A DNA stretch of 26,930 bases from JBBDWJ01 sp040902925. Its GTDB lineage: Bacteria > Acidobacteriota > Terriglobia > Bryobacterales > UBA6623. How positions within the stretch are numbered: position 1 is the stretch's first letter; each line of letters opens with the position of its first letter. Under the pieces are notes generated by a model that was given only the letters and a program-made list of their open reading frames with translations, was not told the DNA's origin and ran no database searches. The DNA is taken from assembly GCA_040902925.1 (NCBI GenBank), contig JBBDWJ010000181.1, positions 1 to 26,930 of the forward strand, in the 5' to 3' direction. The position numbers and the translations under genes are program-made. Below, piece by piece: positions 16,847-25,003 of the stretch.

Positions 16847-17534
16847 GGCATTCCGGCAGTTTGGTCACCGTATCAGCAGAGGAATCCGGCGCCGTTTCCG
16901 CATCGCCTTCCATTCCCGCCAGCAGATCATTGACCAGCAACGTAAAACCCCGCATCCGCATTTTCTGAAGCAAAAACCGGACGCGCGCGTAAGCCCGGCG
17001 GCATTCCTTATCGGAAATCGCCAATCGCGTGCAGATTTCCGGCATTTGCGCTCCGCGGATGCGCAGCGCCATGATCTCGCGATCTTGGGGCTTCAACTCC
17101 GCGAGATAGCGCTCAAACACGGTGCGGGTCTTGGCGCGGTCCAGTTCCCTGATCAGCCGCTGCTCGCCCGCCTCCGCCGGTTTCCCGACGGCTCGGGACG
17201 GTTCGGCGAGCTCCGCGCTGTGGCTTTGCTCGACCCCCTCGCGGCGCTTGCGGTCTATCCAGTGGTTTCGTGCCGTCGTCCGTAACCAGATCAGAACGTC
17301 CTGGTTATCCGCTATCGTGTGCAACTTGGCGATCGCGCGCGTAAAGGTTTCCTGCAAAACCTCCTGCGAAAGCTCCAAATCCCGGGTCCGCCAGAACCAG
17401 GTCGTCGCCAGGTTGTTGGCGTAACGGTTGTAAAACTCCGTGATCACTTCGTTCCGGGCGCCCCAATTCCCCTGCTCGACCGCTTGCTTGAGCGTGCTAA
17501 CCAGTTGGCCGTCCGAAAGCTCGCCCAATGGCAC
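16827..17534 (-). CDS. ECF-type RNA polymerase sigma factor
   Basis: The 235-residue protein has sigma region 2 (about 27-97; EVITEFYNRYANNLATTWFW, ELSQEVLQETFTRAIAKLHT, then WLRTTARNHWIDRKRRE, the 2.3/2.4 part) and region 4 (about 137-195; ERYLAELKPQDREIMALRI, ICTRLAISDKECRRAYARVR). Regions 1.2 and 3 are lacking, the mark of the ECF group. After region 4 a tail of about 40 residues, acidic and low-complexity, is unusual for a simple ECF protein. The start is GTG at 17532-17534, preceded by AAAGGGCG; a TTG six bases inside is an alternative. It overlaps the downstream anti-sigma gene by 20 bases, forming a two-gene unit. It probably directs transcription from its own promoters when freed. Targets are unknown. 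Confidence 0.9.
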   Translation of the reverse strand: MPLGELSDGQLVSTLKQAVEQGNWGARNEVITEFYNRYANNLATTWFWRTRDLELSQEVLQETFTRAIAKLHTIADNQDVLIWLRTTARNHWIDRKRREGVEQSHSAELAEPSRAVGKPAEAGEQRLIRELDRAKTRTVFERYLAELKPQDREIMALRIRGAQMPEICTRLAISDKECRRAYARVRFLLQKMRMRGFTLLVNDLLAGMEGDAETAPDSSADTVTKLPECHDPTAN

Positions 17535-17699
17535 CGCCCTTTATAAGCACTAGGACCCCGCCTGATGCAGTAATCGGCTCCCTTCGTCGCCGGCAATAGG
17601 GGCTAAGGGCCCAAATCTCCCTAATTCCTCGCCGTAGAAATAATTTTCTGCTTCCAGGATTTATTCTCGTTTGACAGTACGAGAGCCCAGGAGGCACCC

Positions 17700-19544
17700 A
17701 TGATTCGAACCTACACTTTGGCAGCTTGCGCGATCTTGACCACGGCGACGGCCTACGGCGCGGGGTCTTACCAAGGGACCTGCGAGACGATCCTAGGAGA
17801 GCCCACAACTTATTGCACGGTAAGCGTTTTGGAGTTCGAAACGGGCCAGCTGGCGAGGCTTTTTGCCGACCAGAACCTGACTCGCGCGCTGCCGAACCCG
17901 GTCTCCGCGCGGCACGACGGGACGTTTGAGTTCTTCGCCGGGGGCGGGGTCTACGAGATGCGTCTGTCGGGTGGGACGCCCGACGCCGGCCAAAATGACG
18001 TTTTGTTCGCCTGGCTGCCGGCGCAAAACGCCGCTTCCTGGGTCCGCAGCGGGGCTCCTGTCTATGCCGTTACAAGCTACGGAGCTACCCCGAATGACGC
18101 CGACGACGATGACCTGCCGGCGATTCAAGCCGCCGTGGACGCCGCTGCCGCCGACGGCGGTGTGGTGTTCCTTTCCGAAGGCGTCTACCACGTAGCCCCC
18201 TCGGGAAATTGCTCGCCCTGCATCCGGCTCCGCAGCGGCGTCAGCATCGTGGGCGCGGGCGAAGGGTCGATCGTTCGCATCCGGGCGAACTCGGGGGCGT
18301 TCGAGGCTCTGTTTGCTCACGATAGTGGAACGCCGGAAGACGTGCTTCTGTCGAGCTTTACGATCGACCACAACATTCAGGAAAACCTCGGCACGGTCGG
18401 CCGCACGCCGGGACGCTACGGATACCTGGTGCGGTTCTACGCCGGCCGCCGGATTCGGATCGAAGGCATGCGGTTCCTCCACGCGGGCGTCAACGCGGTC
18501 ACGCTGAACGGGACGGACGTGAGCGACGTCGAGCTGCTCAACAACTACGCTGAGTACCAGCAGGACACCGGCGTTGAGCCCTACGACAACACGGCCCTAT
18601 ATACGGATGGCTATCGCATCACGGCGGCATATAACACGATCGTCGGGAAAATCGTCGCCGGCATGCCAATGATCAACGGCGGCGCGGTTGGCGCGATCGA
18701 GCTGCACGGCGGCCCCGCGGTCGCGATCGGCAACGAGATTCAAGACGTTCGGGTGTGCATGTCGCTCGTCAGCGCCTGGAGCGGCGCGGCCGACCCCCGC
18801 ACCTCGAACGCCATCGCCGCGCTGGGCAACCGCTGCCTGGGCGTCAACGAAGGCATTCGCCTGGCCGCCATGGACAACCGGCAACTTAAGGGCGTCGCGG
18901 TCGCCGGCAACCAGATCGACATCGCCCAGGCGCAGTGGAATCTGCATGTCGCCATGGGCATCGAGCTCGAATGGACCGCCGCCGGGATGAGCGGAAACTT
19001 CGAAGACATCACGATCGCCCACAATACGGTGCGGTTCGAAAACGAGGGCGAAGGCAGCCCCCGAGCGACGGCGCTGCTGACGAACGTTGGCATCGGCCTG
19101 GCCCCGGCCGGCAACACCAATCGCGTCCGCGTCCTCGGCAACACCGTCGCCGGCGCCCCGCTGATGGGCATGCGGATTGGCAATTTGCTGCACCCCTCGA
19201 GCACCTACAGCGACATCGTCATCGCTGGGAACACCTTCGCGGACTACGGCCAGAACCGGCTCGCCAGCCCCTACTTTCTGCTGGGAATCCGCACCGAAGG
19301 CCAACTACGCAATTTGACCATCGAGCAGAACCGCTTCGAAACCACCCGTAACGACGGTCTCAGCCGCCCGGCGATCGCGATGGTCGCCACCGGCGCCCAA
19401 ACCGCCACCGACTACGAAGGATGTGTCGTCCAGGAGAACGAGGGAGCGGAGCTGTCTGTGATCGACACGGCATGCGAAACGCAGGCCCGCTCCGCCACCC
19501 TCGGAATTGCCTCCCGTCTTGGGACTCATGCCCGGGCGCGCTAG
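17700..19544 (+). CDS. Secreted right-handed beta-helix protein (Pectate_lyase_3-type)
   Basis: A Sec signal (residues 1-20, with an AYG-A cleavage region) starts this 614-residue protein. Residues about 30-110 form a beta-sandwich-like module (VLEFETGQLARLFADQNL, GTFEFFAGGGVYEMRLSGG) seen at the front of many Pectate_lyase_3 proteins. From about 121 the signature VYAVTSYGATPNDADDDDLPA starts the parallel beta-helix, followed by VFLSEGVYHV (156-165) and repeated strands such as AVAIGNEIQDV, GVAVAGNQIDI, ITIAHNTVRF, RVRVLGNTVAG and IVIAGNTFADY up to about 570. Such proteins bind or cleave polysaccharides or serve as adhesins; catalytic residues are not obvious. The start ATG at 17700 has AGGAGG five bases upstream. 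It is monocistronic. Confidence 0.82.
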   Translation: MIRTYTLAACAILTTATAYGAGSYQGTCETILGEPTTYCTVSVLEFETGQLARLFADQNLTRALPNPVSARHDGTFEFFAGGGVYEMRLSGGTPDAGQNDVLFAWLPAQNAASWVRSGAPVYAVTSYGATPNDADDDDLPAIQAAVDAAAADGGVVFLSEGVYHVAPSGNCSPCIRLRSGVSIVGAGEGSIVRIRANSGAFEALFAHDSGTPEDVLLSSFTIDHNIQENLGTVGRTPGRYGYLVRFYAGRRIRIEGMRFLHAGVNAVTLNGTDVSDVELLNNYAEYQQDTGVEPYDNTALYTDGYRITAAYNTIVGKIVAGMPMINGGAVGAIELHGGPAVAIGNEIQDVRVCMSLVSAWSGAADPRTSNAIAALGNRCLGVNEGIRLAAMDNRQLKGVAVAGNQIDIAQAQWNLHVAMGIELEWTAAGMSGNFEDITIAHNTVRFENEGEGSPRATALLTNVGIGLAPAGNTNRVRVLGNTVAGAPLMGMRIGNLLHPSSTYSDIVIAGNTFADYGQNRLASPYFLLGIRTEGQLRNLTIEQNRFETTRNDGLSRPAIAMVATGAQTATDYEGCVVQENEGAELSVIDTACETQARSATLGIASRLGTHARAR

Positions 19545-19571
19545 GCGGGTCTTATATCCCACCGGACTGGC

Positions 19572-19589
19572 CGCCAGCCCTGGCGTTTT
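19572..19589 (+). terminator. Possible terminator after the beta-helix gene
   Basis: CGCCA-GCCC-TGGCG (19572-19585) forms a 5-bp stem with a 4-base loop, followed by TTTT (19586-19589), about 28 bases past the gene end. Outer GGCC bases at 19569-19572 and 19590-19593 could extend it. The T-run is short, so this is only a candidate. Confidence 0.35.
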
Positions 19590-19781
19590 GGCCGCCGTTC
19601 GGCCCCGTGGGATCGGAGGTACAATTAATCAGGAATCAGGCTGCCGGGCGGATCCGTGCAACGTACTGCCCGGGAGGGGCGTCCAATCCGCAGCCGTGCG
19701 CTCGAAACCAACGCCGGGAACCGGTTAGACTGGCCTGCCGCGCTCTGGTTTGGCCGTGATCAGGTTTGATGGAGTGGGGTT

Positions 19782-21044
19782 ATGAACATCATCCGTAGCC
19801 TGCTGGTCTTTGTTCTGGTTGCCTGCCTGCCGGTGGCGTCTCTCGCCGAGGAAAAAGAGAAAGAGAAGAGCAACAAGAAAAAGAAGCAGGACGTCGAGGC
19901 GATCGGCGACCGCGACGTCGACGGCGGCGTAAACTTCTACTCCCTCGACAAGGAGATCGCGCTCGGCAAACAGTTGGCGGATGAGGTCGAGCGCACCGCC
20001 AAGGTCGTCGACGACCCGCTGGTCGCCGAATACATCAACCGCGTGGGCCAGAACCTGGCGCGCAACTCTGACGGCAAGGTGCCGTTCTCCTTCAAGATCA
20101 TCGATGACCCGCAGGTAAACGCTTTCGCCCTCCCCGGCGGCTTCCTGTTCGTCCACACCGGTTTGATTCTGCGCGCCGAGACGGAAGGGGAGCTGGCGGG
20201 CGTCCTCGCGCATGAGATCGCGCACGTCACTGCGCGGCACGGCACGCGGCAGGCGACTCGCGGGCAGATTGCGAACCTGGCGACGATCCCGTTGATTTTC
20301 CTCGGCGGTTGGACCGGCTTTGGAGTGCGGCAAGCGGCCAGCCTCGCGATTCCGATTGGCTTCCTGACGTTCTCTCGCGCGTTCGAGGCCGAGGCTGACT
20401 TCCTGGGATTGCAGTATCTCTACGCGAGCGGCTACGATCCCATCGCGTTCGTGGACTTCTTCGAGCGGCTGCAAGCCATGGAGAAGAAAAAGCCCGGCTC
20501 GCTGGCGAGTGTGTTTCGCAGCCACCCGATGACCGACGACCGCATCGAGTCGGCCCAGAAGGAGATCGATCGCATTTTGCCCGCCAAGGCCGAATACGTG
20601 GTTTCCACCTCGGAGTTTCTGGTAGTGCGGGACCGCTTGGAGTACCTGCTCTCGCCGGCAGCCAAGGAAGATCCGGACCTGAAGACGCGCCCCCGAATGC
20701 GCCGCACAACCAGCGCCGATACCACGACGATCGAGCGCCCCGGCGATACGCAGCCGGGAGAGAAGGGCGACGATGGCCCGCCCGTGATTCGAAGACGCGG
20801 CTCGGAGTCGGAGCCCACTGCGGACGATGATGATCGCCCGATCATTCGCCGCGAAGATCCAACGGCGGCCGATCCCGGCGTGAGTTCCGCGCCGCCTTCC
20901 GGCGAAGAAGATGACCGCCCGGTCCTACGCCGCGAAAGCCCCGAGACGACCGATACGTCGACCATCGAGCGGCCAACCACCACGGTCCCGGTGGAACCGC
21001 CGCCTCCGGACGACGACCGGCCGATCCTCAAAAGAAAAAACTGA
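19782..21044 (+). CDS. M48-family metalloprotease with repetitive charged tail
   Basis: The 420-residue protein starts with a Sec signal (about 1-22, ending ASLA) and a lysine/glutamate-rich segment. The zinc motif is H144-E145-I-A-H148 in LAHEIAHVTARHG, and E202 in FEAEADFLGL matches the ExxxD third-ligand position, as in M48 (BepA/YfgC, LoiP) proteins. FALPGGFLFVHTGLI (115-129) is a typical M48 segment. It is predicted to act in the periplasm in protein quality control. After about residue 300 the chain has a long disordered tail with degenerate DDRP-hydrophobic-hydrophobic-(R/K)R units (DDGPPVIRRR, DDRPIIRRE, DDRPVLRRE, DDRPILKRK) and two TIERP stretches. GGAG lies eight bases before the ATG at 19782. 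Confidence 0.9.
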   Translation: MNIIRSLLVFVLVACLPVASLAEEKEKEKSNKKKKQDVEAIGDRDVDGGVNFYSLDKEIALGKQLADEVERTAKVVDDPLVAEYINRVGQNLARNSDGKVPFSFKIIDDPQVNAFALPGGFLFVHTGLILRAETEGELAGVLAHEIAHVTARHGTRQATRGQIANLATIPLIFLGGWTGFGVRQAASLAIPIGFLTFSRAFEAEADFLGLQYLYASGYDPIAFVDFFERLQAMEKKKPGSLASVFRSHPMTDDRIESAQKEIDRILPAKAEYVVSTSEFLVVRDRLEYLLSPAAKEDPDLKTRPRMRRTTSADTTTIERPGDTQPGEKGDDGPPVIRRRGSESEPTADDDDRPIIRREDPTAADPGVSSAPPSGEEDDRPVLRRESPETTDTSTIERPTTTVPVEPPPPDDDRPILKRKN

Positions 21045-21213
21045 CGCACGGTCTTTCGACCGCGGATGTGGAGCCGTTTGTGTACGTGGTTTCGCCGCCG
21101 GGCCCGCGGCGTCCGCGATTCCCTCTTTCGCCCCTTCCAGGGCTCCTGTCCATTTTTCGGTTTTCCCACGGCTGAAGCCGTGGGCTATTAGATGGTATCG
21201 CCCCTGCCGGGGC
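21045..21213. repeat. Three short palindromes after the protease gene (REP-like)
   Basis: The stretch holds CCCACGGC-TGAA-GCCGTGGG (21165-21184), an 8-bp stem, and GCCCC-TGCC-GGGGC (21200-21213). Further left there is a weaker GCCCCTT...AGGGC pair (21130-21142). A CGGTC-TTTC-GACCG hairpin (21049-21062) lies five bases after the M48 stop and may act as its terminator. The 20-base CCCACGGC palindrome is of the type dispersed in many genomes; I infer REP-like status and did not search for other copies. Confidence 0.5.
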
Positions 21214-21219
21214 TTGACC

Positions 21220-21323
21220 TACGTGGCGATTGCCAACGCCTACGCGGCGAGTTCACACGCCGGTGTCCCTAGTGTAAACGCCTACGTGGTGAGTGCAAAC
21301 GCGGTGTGGCTCGTGTAAACGCC
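21220..21323. repeat. 21-base minisatellite, five units
   Basis: Five tandem units of about 21 bases run from 21220: 21220-21240, 21241-21261, 21262-21282, 21283-21302 (one base shorter) and 21303-21323. They share a GTGTAAACGCC-like end and alternate between TACGTGG and GGTGTGG beginnings. Read in the plus frame starting at 21220-3n, the units give heptapeptide repeats containing AYVxSxN-type residues ending in a stop, but no start or ribosome site marks a gene. It lies in the 347-base gap between convergent genes. Confidence 0.85.
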
Positions 21324-21391
21324 GGTTGCGCCCGACGGCGTATTGGCGGCGAACTAAACGATGACTGGGGGCAGGGAAGATGGCGCGTCCT

Positions 21392-22834
21392 TTACAGCTT
21401 CAAGGGCGCGAGCGCCGTGTACGCCCTGGTGACCTCCACCAACCGCGAACCGCCGGCGTCATAAACCACCGCGCGGCCGAGCGAAAGCACCCGTAGCGTC
21501 TCGTCGCGAGAGAGAAAAAACTTGTCGATCGGCTCGTAGCCGCTCATGCGTTCGATGTTGGCGTGATCGGGCGTCAGATACACGTCATAGAGCGACACTA
21601 CGCGAAAAGCCTGGTGATAGACCGCGACGTAAAAGAGCTCTTGCGGGACGTTGGTAAGCAGAATCGTCTTGTTGGGATGCTGGATACGGATCTGCGAAAC
21701 GCCTGACAACAGGTTTCTCGCGGCGATGCTCCAGCGATAGTCGTAGTCAATGTTGTCGGTGGCGTAGGCAATCGTGGGCGGCAGAAACAGAATCAGGCTC
21801 GCGGCGCCCGCGGCGCGGTAGCGCCAGCCCGCGTGAAAAGCCTCCACAAGCGCCCAGCCGCCCAGCATGGCCAGGCCGAGAAACGGAATCACCAGATAGT
21901 AGCGGCTGCGATGCGCGGCGAGCGGCAGGTAGGGCGCGAGCGTTCCGACGAACCAGGCGATAAAAAATACGCCGAGCCAGTCGCGTTGCAGCGCGCGGCT
22001 GACGGCAAAGGCAAGCAGCAACGCCGCCAGCACCACCGCCACCCATACGTCAGCTTCAGCCGCCAGCGCCCACTTGGTATAGACGCCAAGCCCTTCAAGC
22101 AGCCCGAGACCATACGAGGTCTGATAGAGGCCCTCGGTAGGAAGCGGCGCCGCCTGTAGTTGCAGCCACGCCAGCCCTGCCGAAGCGAACAGCATCGGCA
22201 CTACGTGGGGCCAGTAGCGGCGCTGTTCAAACACCACGTAGGTCAGCAGAATCGCGGGATAGACAACGATGGCTTCCAAAGCGCCAAAGCCTGCCACGAA
22301 CGTGATCCACTGCGCGATGTAGTACAACCAGTTGTTCGAGGAAACGAACCGCAGGAACAGCCACAAGCTCAGCAACAGAAAGAACGAGCACAGCATGTTG
22401 TTGTAAGCCGAGCTCCAGGCCATGCTCGTCGCGAGGCTGTGATGCAGTCCCCACAGGCATGCCGCCGCGAACCCCGCCCAATGCCTGCCGGTCAGCCTGC
22501 GCGTAACAATCGCTACCAGCCAAAGGTTGACGATCAGCGTGCTGAAAGCAAGCAGCCGGTAGGGAAACGCGTTGAGCCCGAACCAGTGGTAGAAGTAGTA
22601 GAAAAAAAGACGCTCGCTGAGCGGACGGAAAGTCCCCTGCGCGCGCGGCTGCCACAGTTGCGGCCAGAACTGGTGGTCGGGCAGTTGAACCAGCAGCAGC
22701 AGCGGAAAGTCGTCGCGGTGAAACCAGCACCACAGTCCGCGTTGAAACAGCCAAAGGCTGAGCAGGGTGGGAACCGACCAATAAACACAAGCCAGCAGCA
22801 GGCGCTGAGAGCGGTTTGCGGCTGTCTCGCTCAC
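21392..22834 (-). CDS. Polytopic membrane protein, GT-C glycosyltransferase-like
   Basis: The 480-residue product has about nine to eleven hydrophobic helices (roughly 12-32, 100-115, 118-130, 145-165, 172-200, 210-228, 255-280, 290-308, 320-340, 345-362) and a soluble C-terminal part (365-480). In the first periplasmic loop the HRDDF segment (39-43, D41-D42) matches the acidic pair typical of GT-C (PMT/ArnT-like) glycosyltransferases, and FRPLSERLFFYYFYHWFG follows. Such enzymes use polyprenyl-linked sugar donors on the outer face of the inner membrane. The GTG start (22832-22834) overlaps the TGA of the preceding gene (GTGA). The gene converges on the M48 protease gene. Family membership is likely but not firm; an O-antigen-ligase-like protein is an alternative. 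Confidence 0.72.
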   Translation of the reverse strand: MSETAANRSQRLLLACVYWSVPTLLSLWLFQRGLWCWFHRDDFPLLLLVQLPDHQFWPQLWQPRAQGTFRPLSERLFFYYFYHWFGLNAFPYRLLAFSTLIVNLWLVAIVTRRLTGRHWAGFAAACLWGLHHSLATSMAWSSAYNNMLCSFFLLLSLWLFLRFVSSNNWLYYIAQWITFVAGFGALEAIVVYPAILLTYVVFEQRRYWPHVVPMLFASAGLAWLQLQAAPLPTEGLYQTSYGLGLLEGLGVYTKWALAAEADVWVAVVLAALLLAFAVSRALQRDWLGVFFIAWFVGTLAPYLPLAAHRSRYYLVIPFLGLAMLGGWALVEAFHAGWRYRAAGAASLILFLPPTIAYATDNIDYDYRWSIAARNLLSGVSQIRIQHPNKTILLTNVPQELFYVAVYHQAFRVVSLYDVYLTPDHANIERMSGYEPIDKFFLSRDETLRVLSLGRAVVYDAGGSRLVEVTRAYTALAPLKL

Positions 22835-23400
22835 TTCAGAGCAACCGAGATGGCGACTACACCGAGCTCGCGCTGATCGGATTCGGTCGGCGGCAGCGCT
22901 TTGTCGAGTTCGAATTCCACATTGAGCGCGCCGCCCTGAAGCGCACTCGCGGGTAGAGGCTTCGTGAAAACGTGATCGCCCGCCTGCTGGTAGGTTTCAC
23001 TGCCGATATCGGCGTCATTGACGCGCGCGGTGAGCGTGACGCTCTTCAGACGCCCGACCACGGCCTCGGGAAGGGTGAACTTGAATTCGATCTGAGTGTC
23101 CGCTGCCCCCGCGGGAGCTTGCAGCGCCACCGAGAATTTGCGCGCGGTCCAACGCCAGACGCCCTGTTCAACCCCGTAGAAGCCTTCCAGCAATTGGGCC
23201 GCGGCAGCCGGATCGCCCATGTGGACCGACGAAAGCAGCGCGCCCGCAGGCGCCTCGGCCGCGCTAGCCGGCGCCTCGCTCTGGGGCGCTTGCGCCAGCT
23301 CCGGCTCATTGCTGGGGCACCCCGGAAGTAGCAGGCTCGACAGCAGCAGTGCCGCCAACCGCGCAGGCCACGGCAAGCTCCCTAAACCGCGTGGATTCAT
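22831..23400 (-). CDS. Hypothetical lipoprotein, partner of the GT-C-like protein
   Basis: The 189-residue product starts with a lipoprotein signal: hydrophobic 13-25, then lipobox LPGC with C28. A linker rich in alanine, proline and glutamate (about 30-55) leads into a beta-rich domain (about 65-189) with an aromatic segment GVWRWTARKFSVALQAP (80-96) and an alternating pattern that resembles a sugar-binding jelly-roll domain. The ATG at 23398-23400 was chosen since the lipoprotein signal starts there; the frame is open to 23469 with an unconvincing leader. Its stop overlaps the start of the GT-C-like gene by four bases, so the two are probably co-translated. It may present or bind the glycan handled by that membrane protein. 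No known family was recognised. Confidence 0.7.
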   Translation of the reverse strand: MNPRGLGSLPWPARLAALLLSSLLLPGCPSNEPELAQAPQSEAPASAAEAPAGALLSSVHMGDPAAAAQLLEGFYGVEQGVWRWTARKFSVALQAPAGAADTQIEFKFTLPEAVVGRLKSVTLTARVNDADIGSETYQQAGDHVFTKPLPASALQGGALNVEFELDKALPPTESDQRELGVVAISVALK

Positions 23401-23526
23401 AGAGTCCGATGATACCGGATTGGCAATCCAGGTGTCAGGCGGTTTCTCGCTCATCCTCAAAGCAAACAAGCCCGCGGGCCTTGCGCCAACCAGCGGGTTG
23501 TTTCGCTGCCCGGTGGTGATTTAGTA

Positions 23527-23545
23527 CGATAGCCGTTTGCTATCG
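23527..23545. promoter_or_regulatory. CGATAG-N7-CTATCG dyad in the divergent promoter region
   Basis: A 19-base dyad lies in the 289-base gap between the divergent lipoprotein (minus, start 23400) and inositol-3-phosphate synthase (plus, start 23690) genes. It could be a repressor site shared by both. Symmetry and location are the only evidence. Confidence 0.3.
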
Positions 23546-23689
23546 AGAATCTGCCGTTCGGAGGCAGGACCGCTCCGCCCCTTCTCTCTGCTGATTCTTC
23601 TGAGCACTCCGACAGCATGTCAACGCCGGGCTTGAGCGAACTCTAAAACCGCTCTTTCCCTTTCCGATAAAAAACGAGGTATACCTGCA

Positions 23690-25003
23690 GTGCCGAAAAC
23701 TCCAACCGTTGCGCCCCCACAAGGTACGCTGGGCATTCTAACGCCCGGCATGGGCGCCGTATCGACGACATTTTTCGCCGGCGTCAGCGCCGCGCGCCAA
23801 GGCCTCGCCAAACCCTTCGGGTCCCTGACTCAGATGGCGCGCATCCGGCTGGGGAAGCGAACCGACAACCGCAATCCCCTCATCCGCGAGCTCGTGCCGC
23901 TGGCCTCGATCGACGACCTGGTGTTCGGCGGCTGGGACATCTACGAAGACAATTGCTACGAAGCGGCCGTCAAGGCCGGCGTGCTCGACCGCGGGCTGCT
24001 CGATCAGGTGAAAGGCGACCTCGAAGGCATTCAGCCGATGTCCGCCGTTTTTGAACAGCACTTCGTGAAGCGGATCAACGGCCCGAATGTCAAAAAGGCC
24101 GGCAACAAGATGGAGATGGCCGAGGCGTTGATGGATGACATCAAGCGCTTTCGCGAAACGAGTGGTGCCTCGCGCCTGGTGATGGTGTGGTGCGGCTCGA
24201 CCGAGATTTTCAAGAGGGCCACCGCCGTTCACGCCAGCCTGGCGGCTTTTGAAGAGGGTTTGCGCAAGAGCGACGAAGAGATCGCGCCGAGCCAGATCTA
24301 CGCCTACGCGGCGTTGAAGTCGGGAGTGCCTTTCGCAAACGGCGCGCCGAACCTCACCGTCGATACTGATGCCATGGAAGAGCTAGCCAAAGAGCAGGGC
24401 CTGCCCATCTGCGGCAAAGATTTCAAGACCGGCCAGACGTTCATGAAGACCTTGATCGCGCCGGGTTTGAAGTCGCGCGTTCTCGGCGTCAACGGCTGGT
24501 TCTCCACTAATATTCTGGGTAATCGCGACGGCGAGGTGCTCGACGATCCCGACTCGTTCCGCACCAAAGAAGAGAGCAAGCTTTCGGCGCTCGACGTGAT
24601 CTTCCAGCCCAAGCAGTACCCCGACCTGTACGGCCATTTCGACCACAAGGTGAGGATCGAATATTATCCGCCGCGCGGTGACAACAAGGAAGGCTGGGAC
24701 AACATCGACATTTTCGGGTGGCTGGGCTATCCGATGCAGATCAAGATCAACTTCCTGTGCCGCGACTCGATTCTGGCCGCGCCGCTGGTGCTTGACCTCG
24801 CTCTGTTCCTCGACTTGGCGCAGCGTGCCGGCATGGCGGGTATTCAGGAGTGGCTCTCGTTCTATTTCAAATCGCCGCAGGTGGCCCGCGTTCTTTACCC
24901 CGAGCACGATATTTTCATTCAGCTCATGAAGCTGAAGAACACGCTGCGCTGGATGACCGGCGAAGACCTGATTACGCACCTCGGCCTGGAGTACTACGAT
25001 TGA
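23690..25003 (+). CDS. ino1: Inositol-3-phosphate synthase (myo-inositol-1-phosphate synthase)
   Basis: This NAD-dependent enzyme converts glucose-6-phosphate to 1D-myo-inositol 3-phosphate, the first step of inositol synthesis. The 437-residue product has the Rossmann start GILTPGMGAVSTTFFAG (15-31), VMVWCGSTE (164-172), GKDFKTGQT (242-250) with the lysines of the family's catalytic region, and NILGNRDGEVL (274-284). The segment KINFLCRDSILAAPLVLDL (352-370) is also typical. Length fits bacterial and archaeal members. The start is GTG at 23690; GAGGT lies ten bases upstream. Its stop codon overlaps the start of the following epimerase gene (TTGA), so the two form a unit. Product use, such as phosphatidylinositol or a solute, cannot be read from the window. 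Confidence 0.93.
   Translation: MPKTPTVAPPQGTLGILTPGMGAVSTTFFAGVSAARQGLAKPFGSLTQMARIRLGKRTDNRNPLIRELVPLASIDDLVFGGWDIYEDNCYEAAVKAGVLDRGLLDQVKGDLEGIQPMSAVFEQHFVKRINGPNVKKAGNKMEMAEALMDDIKRFRETSGASRLVMVWCGSTEIFKRATAVHASLAAFEEGLRKSDEEIAPSQIYAYAALKSGVPFANGAPNLTVDTDAMEELAKEQGLPICGKDFKTGQTFMKTLIAPGLKSRVLGVNGWFSTNILGNRDGEVLDDPDSFRTKEESKLSALDVIFQPKQYPDLYGHFDHKVRIEYYPPRGDNKEGWDNIDIFGWLGYPMQIKINFLCRDSILAAPLVLDLALFLDLAQRAGMAGIQEWLSFYFKSPQVARVLYPEHDIFIQLMKLKNTLRWMTGEDLITHLGLEYYD

Noticed and set aside
21220..21323. The 21-base repeats as a CRISPR array
   Set aside because: Repeats are adjacent with no unique spacers, and units differ from each other throughout.
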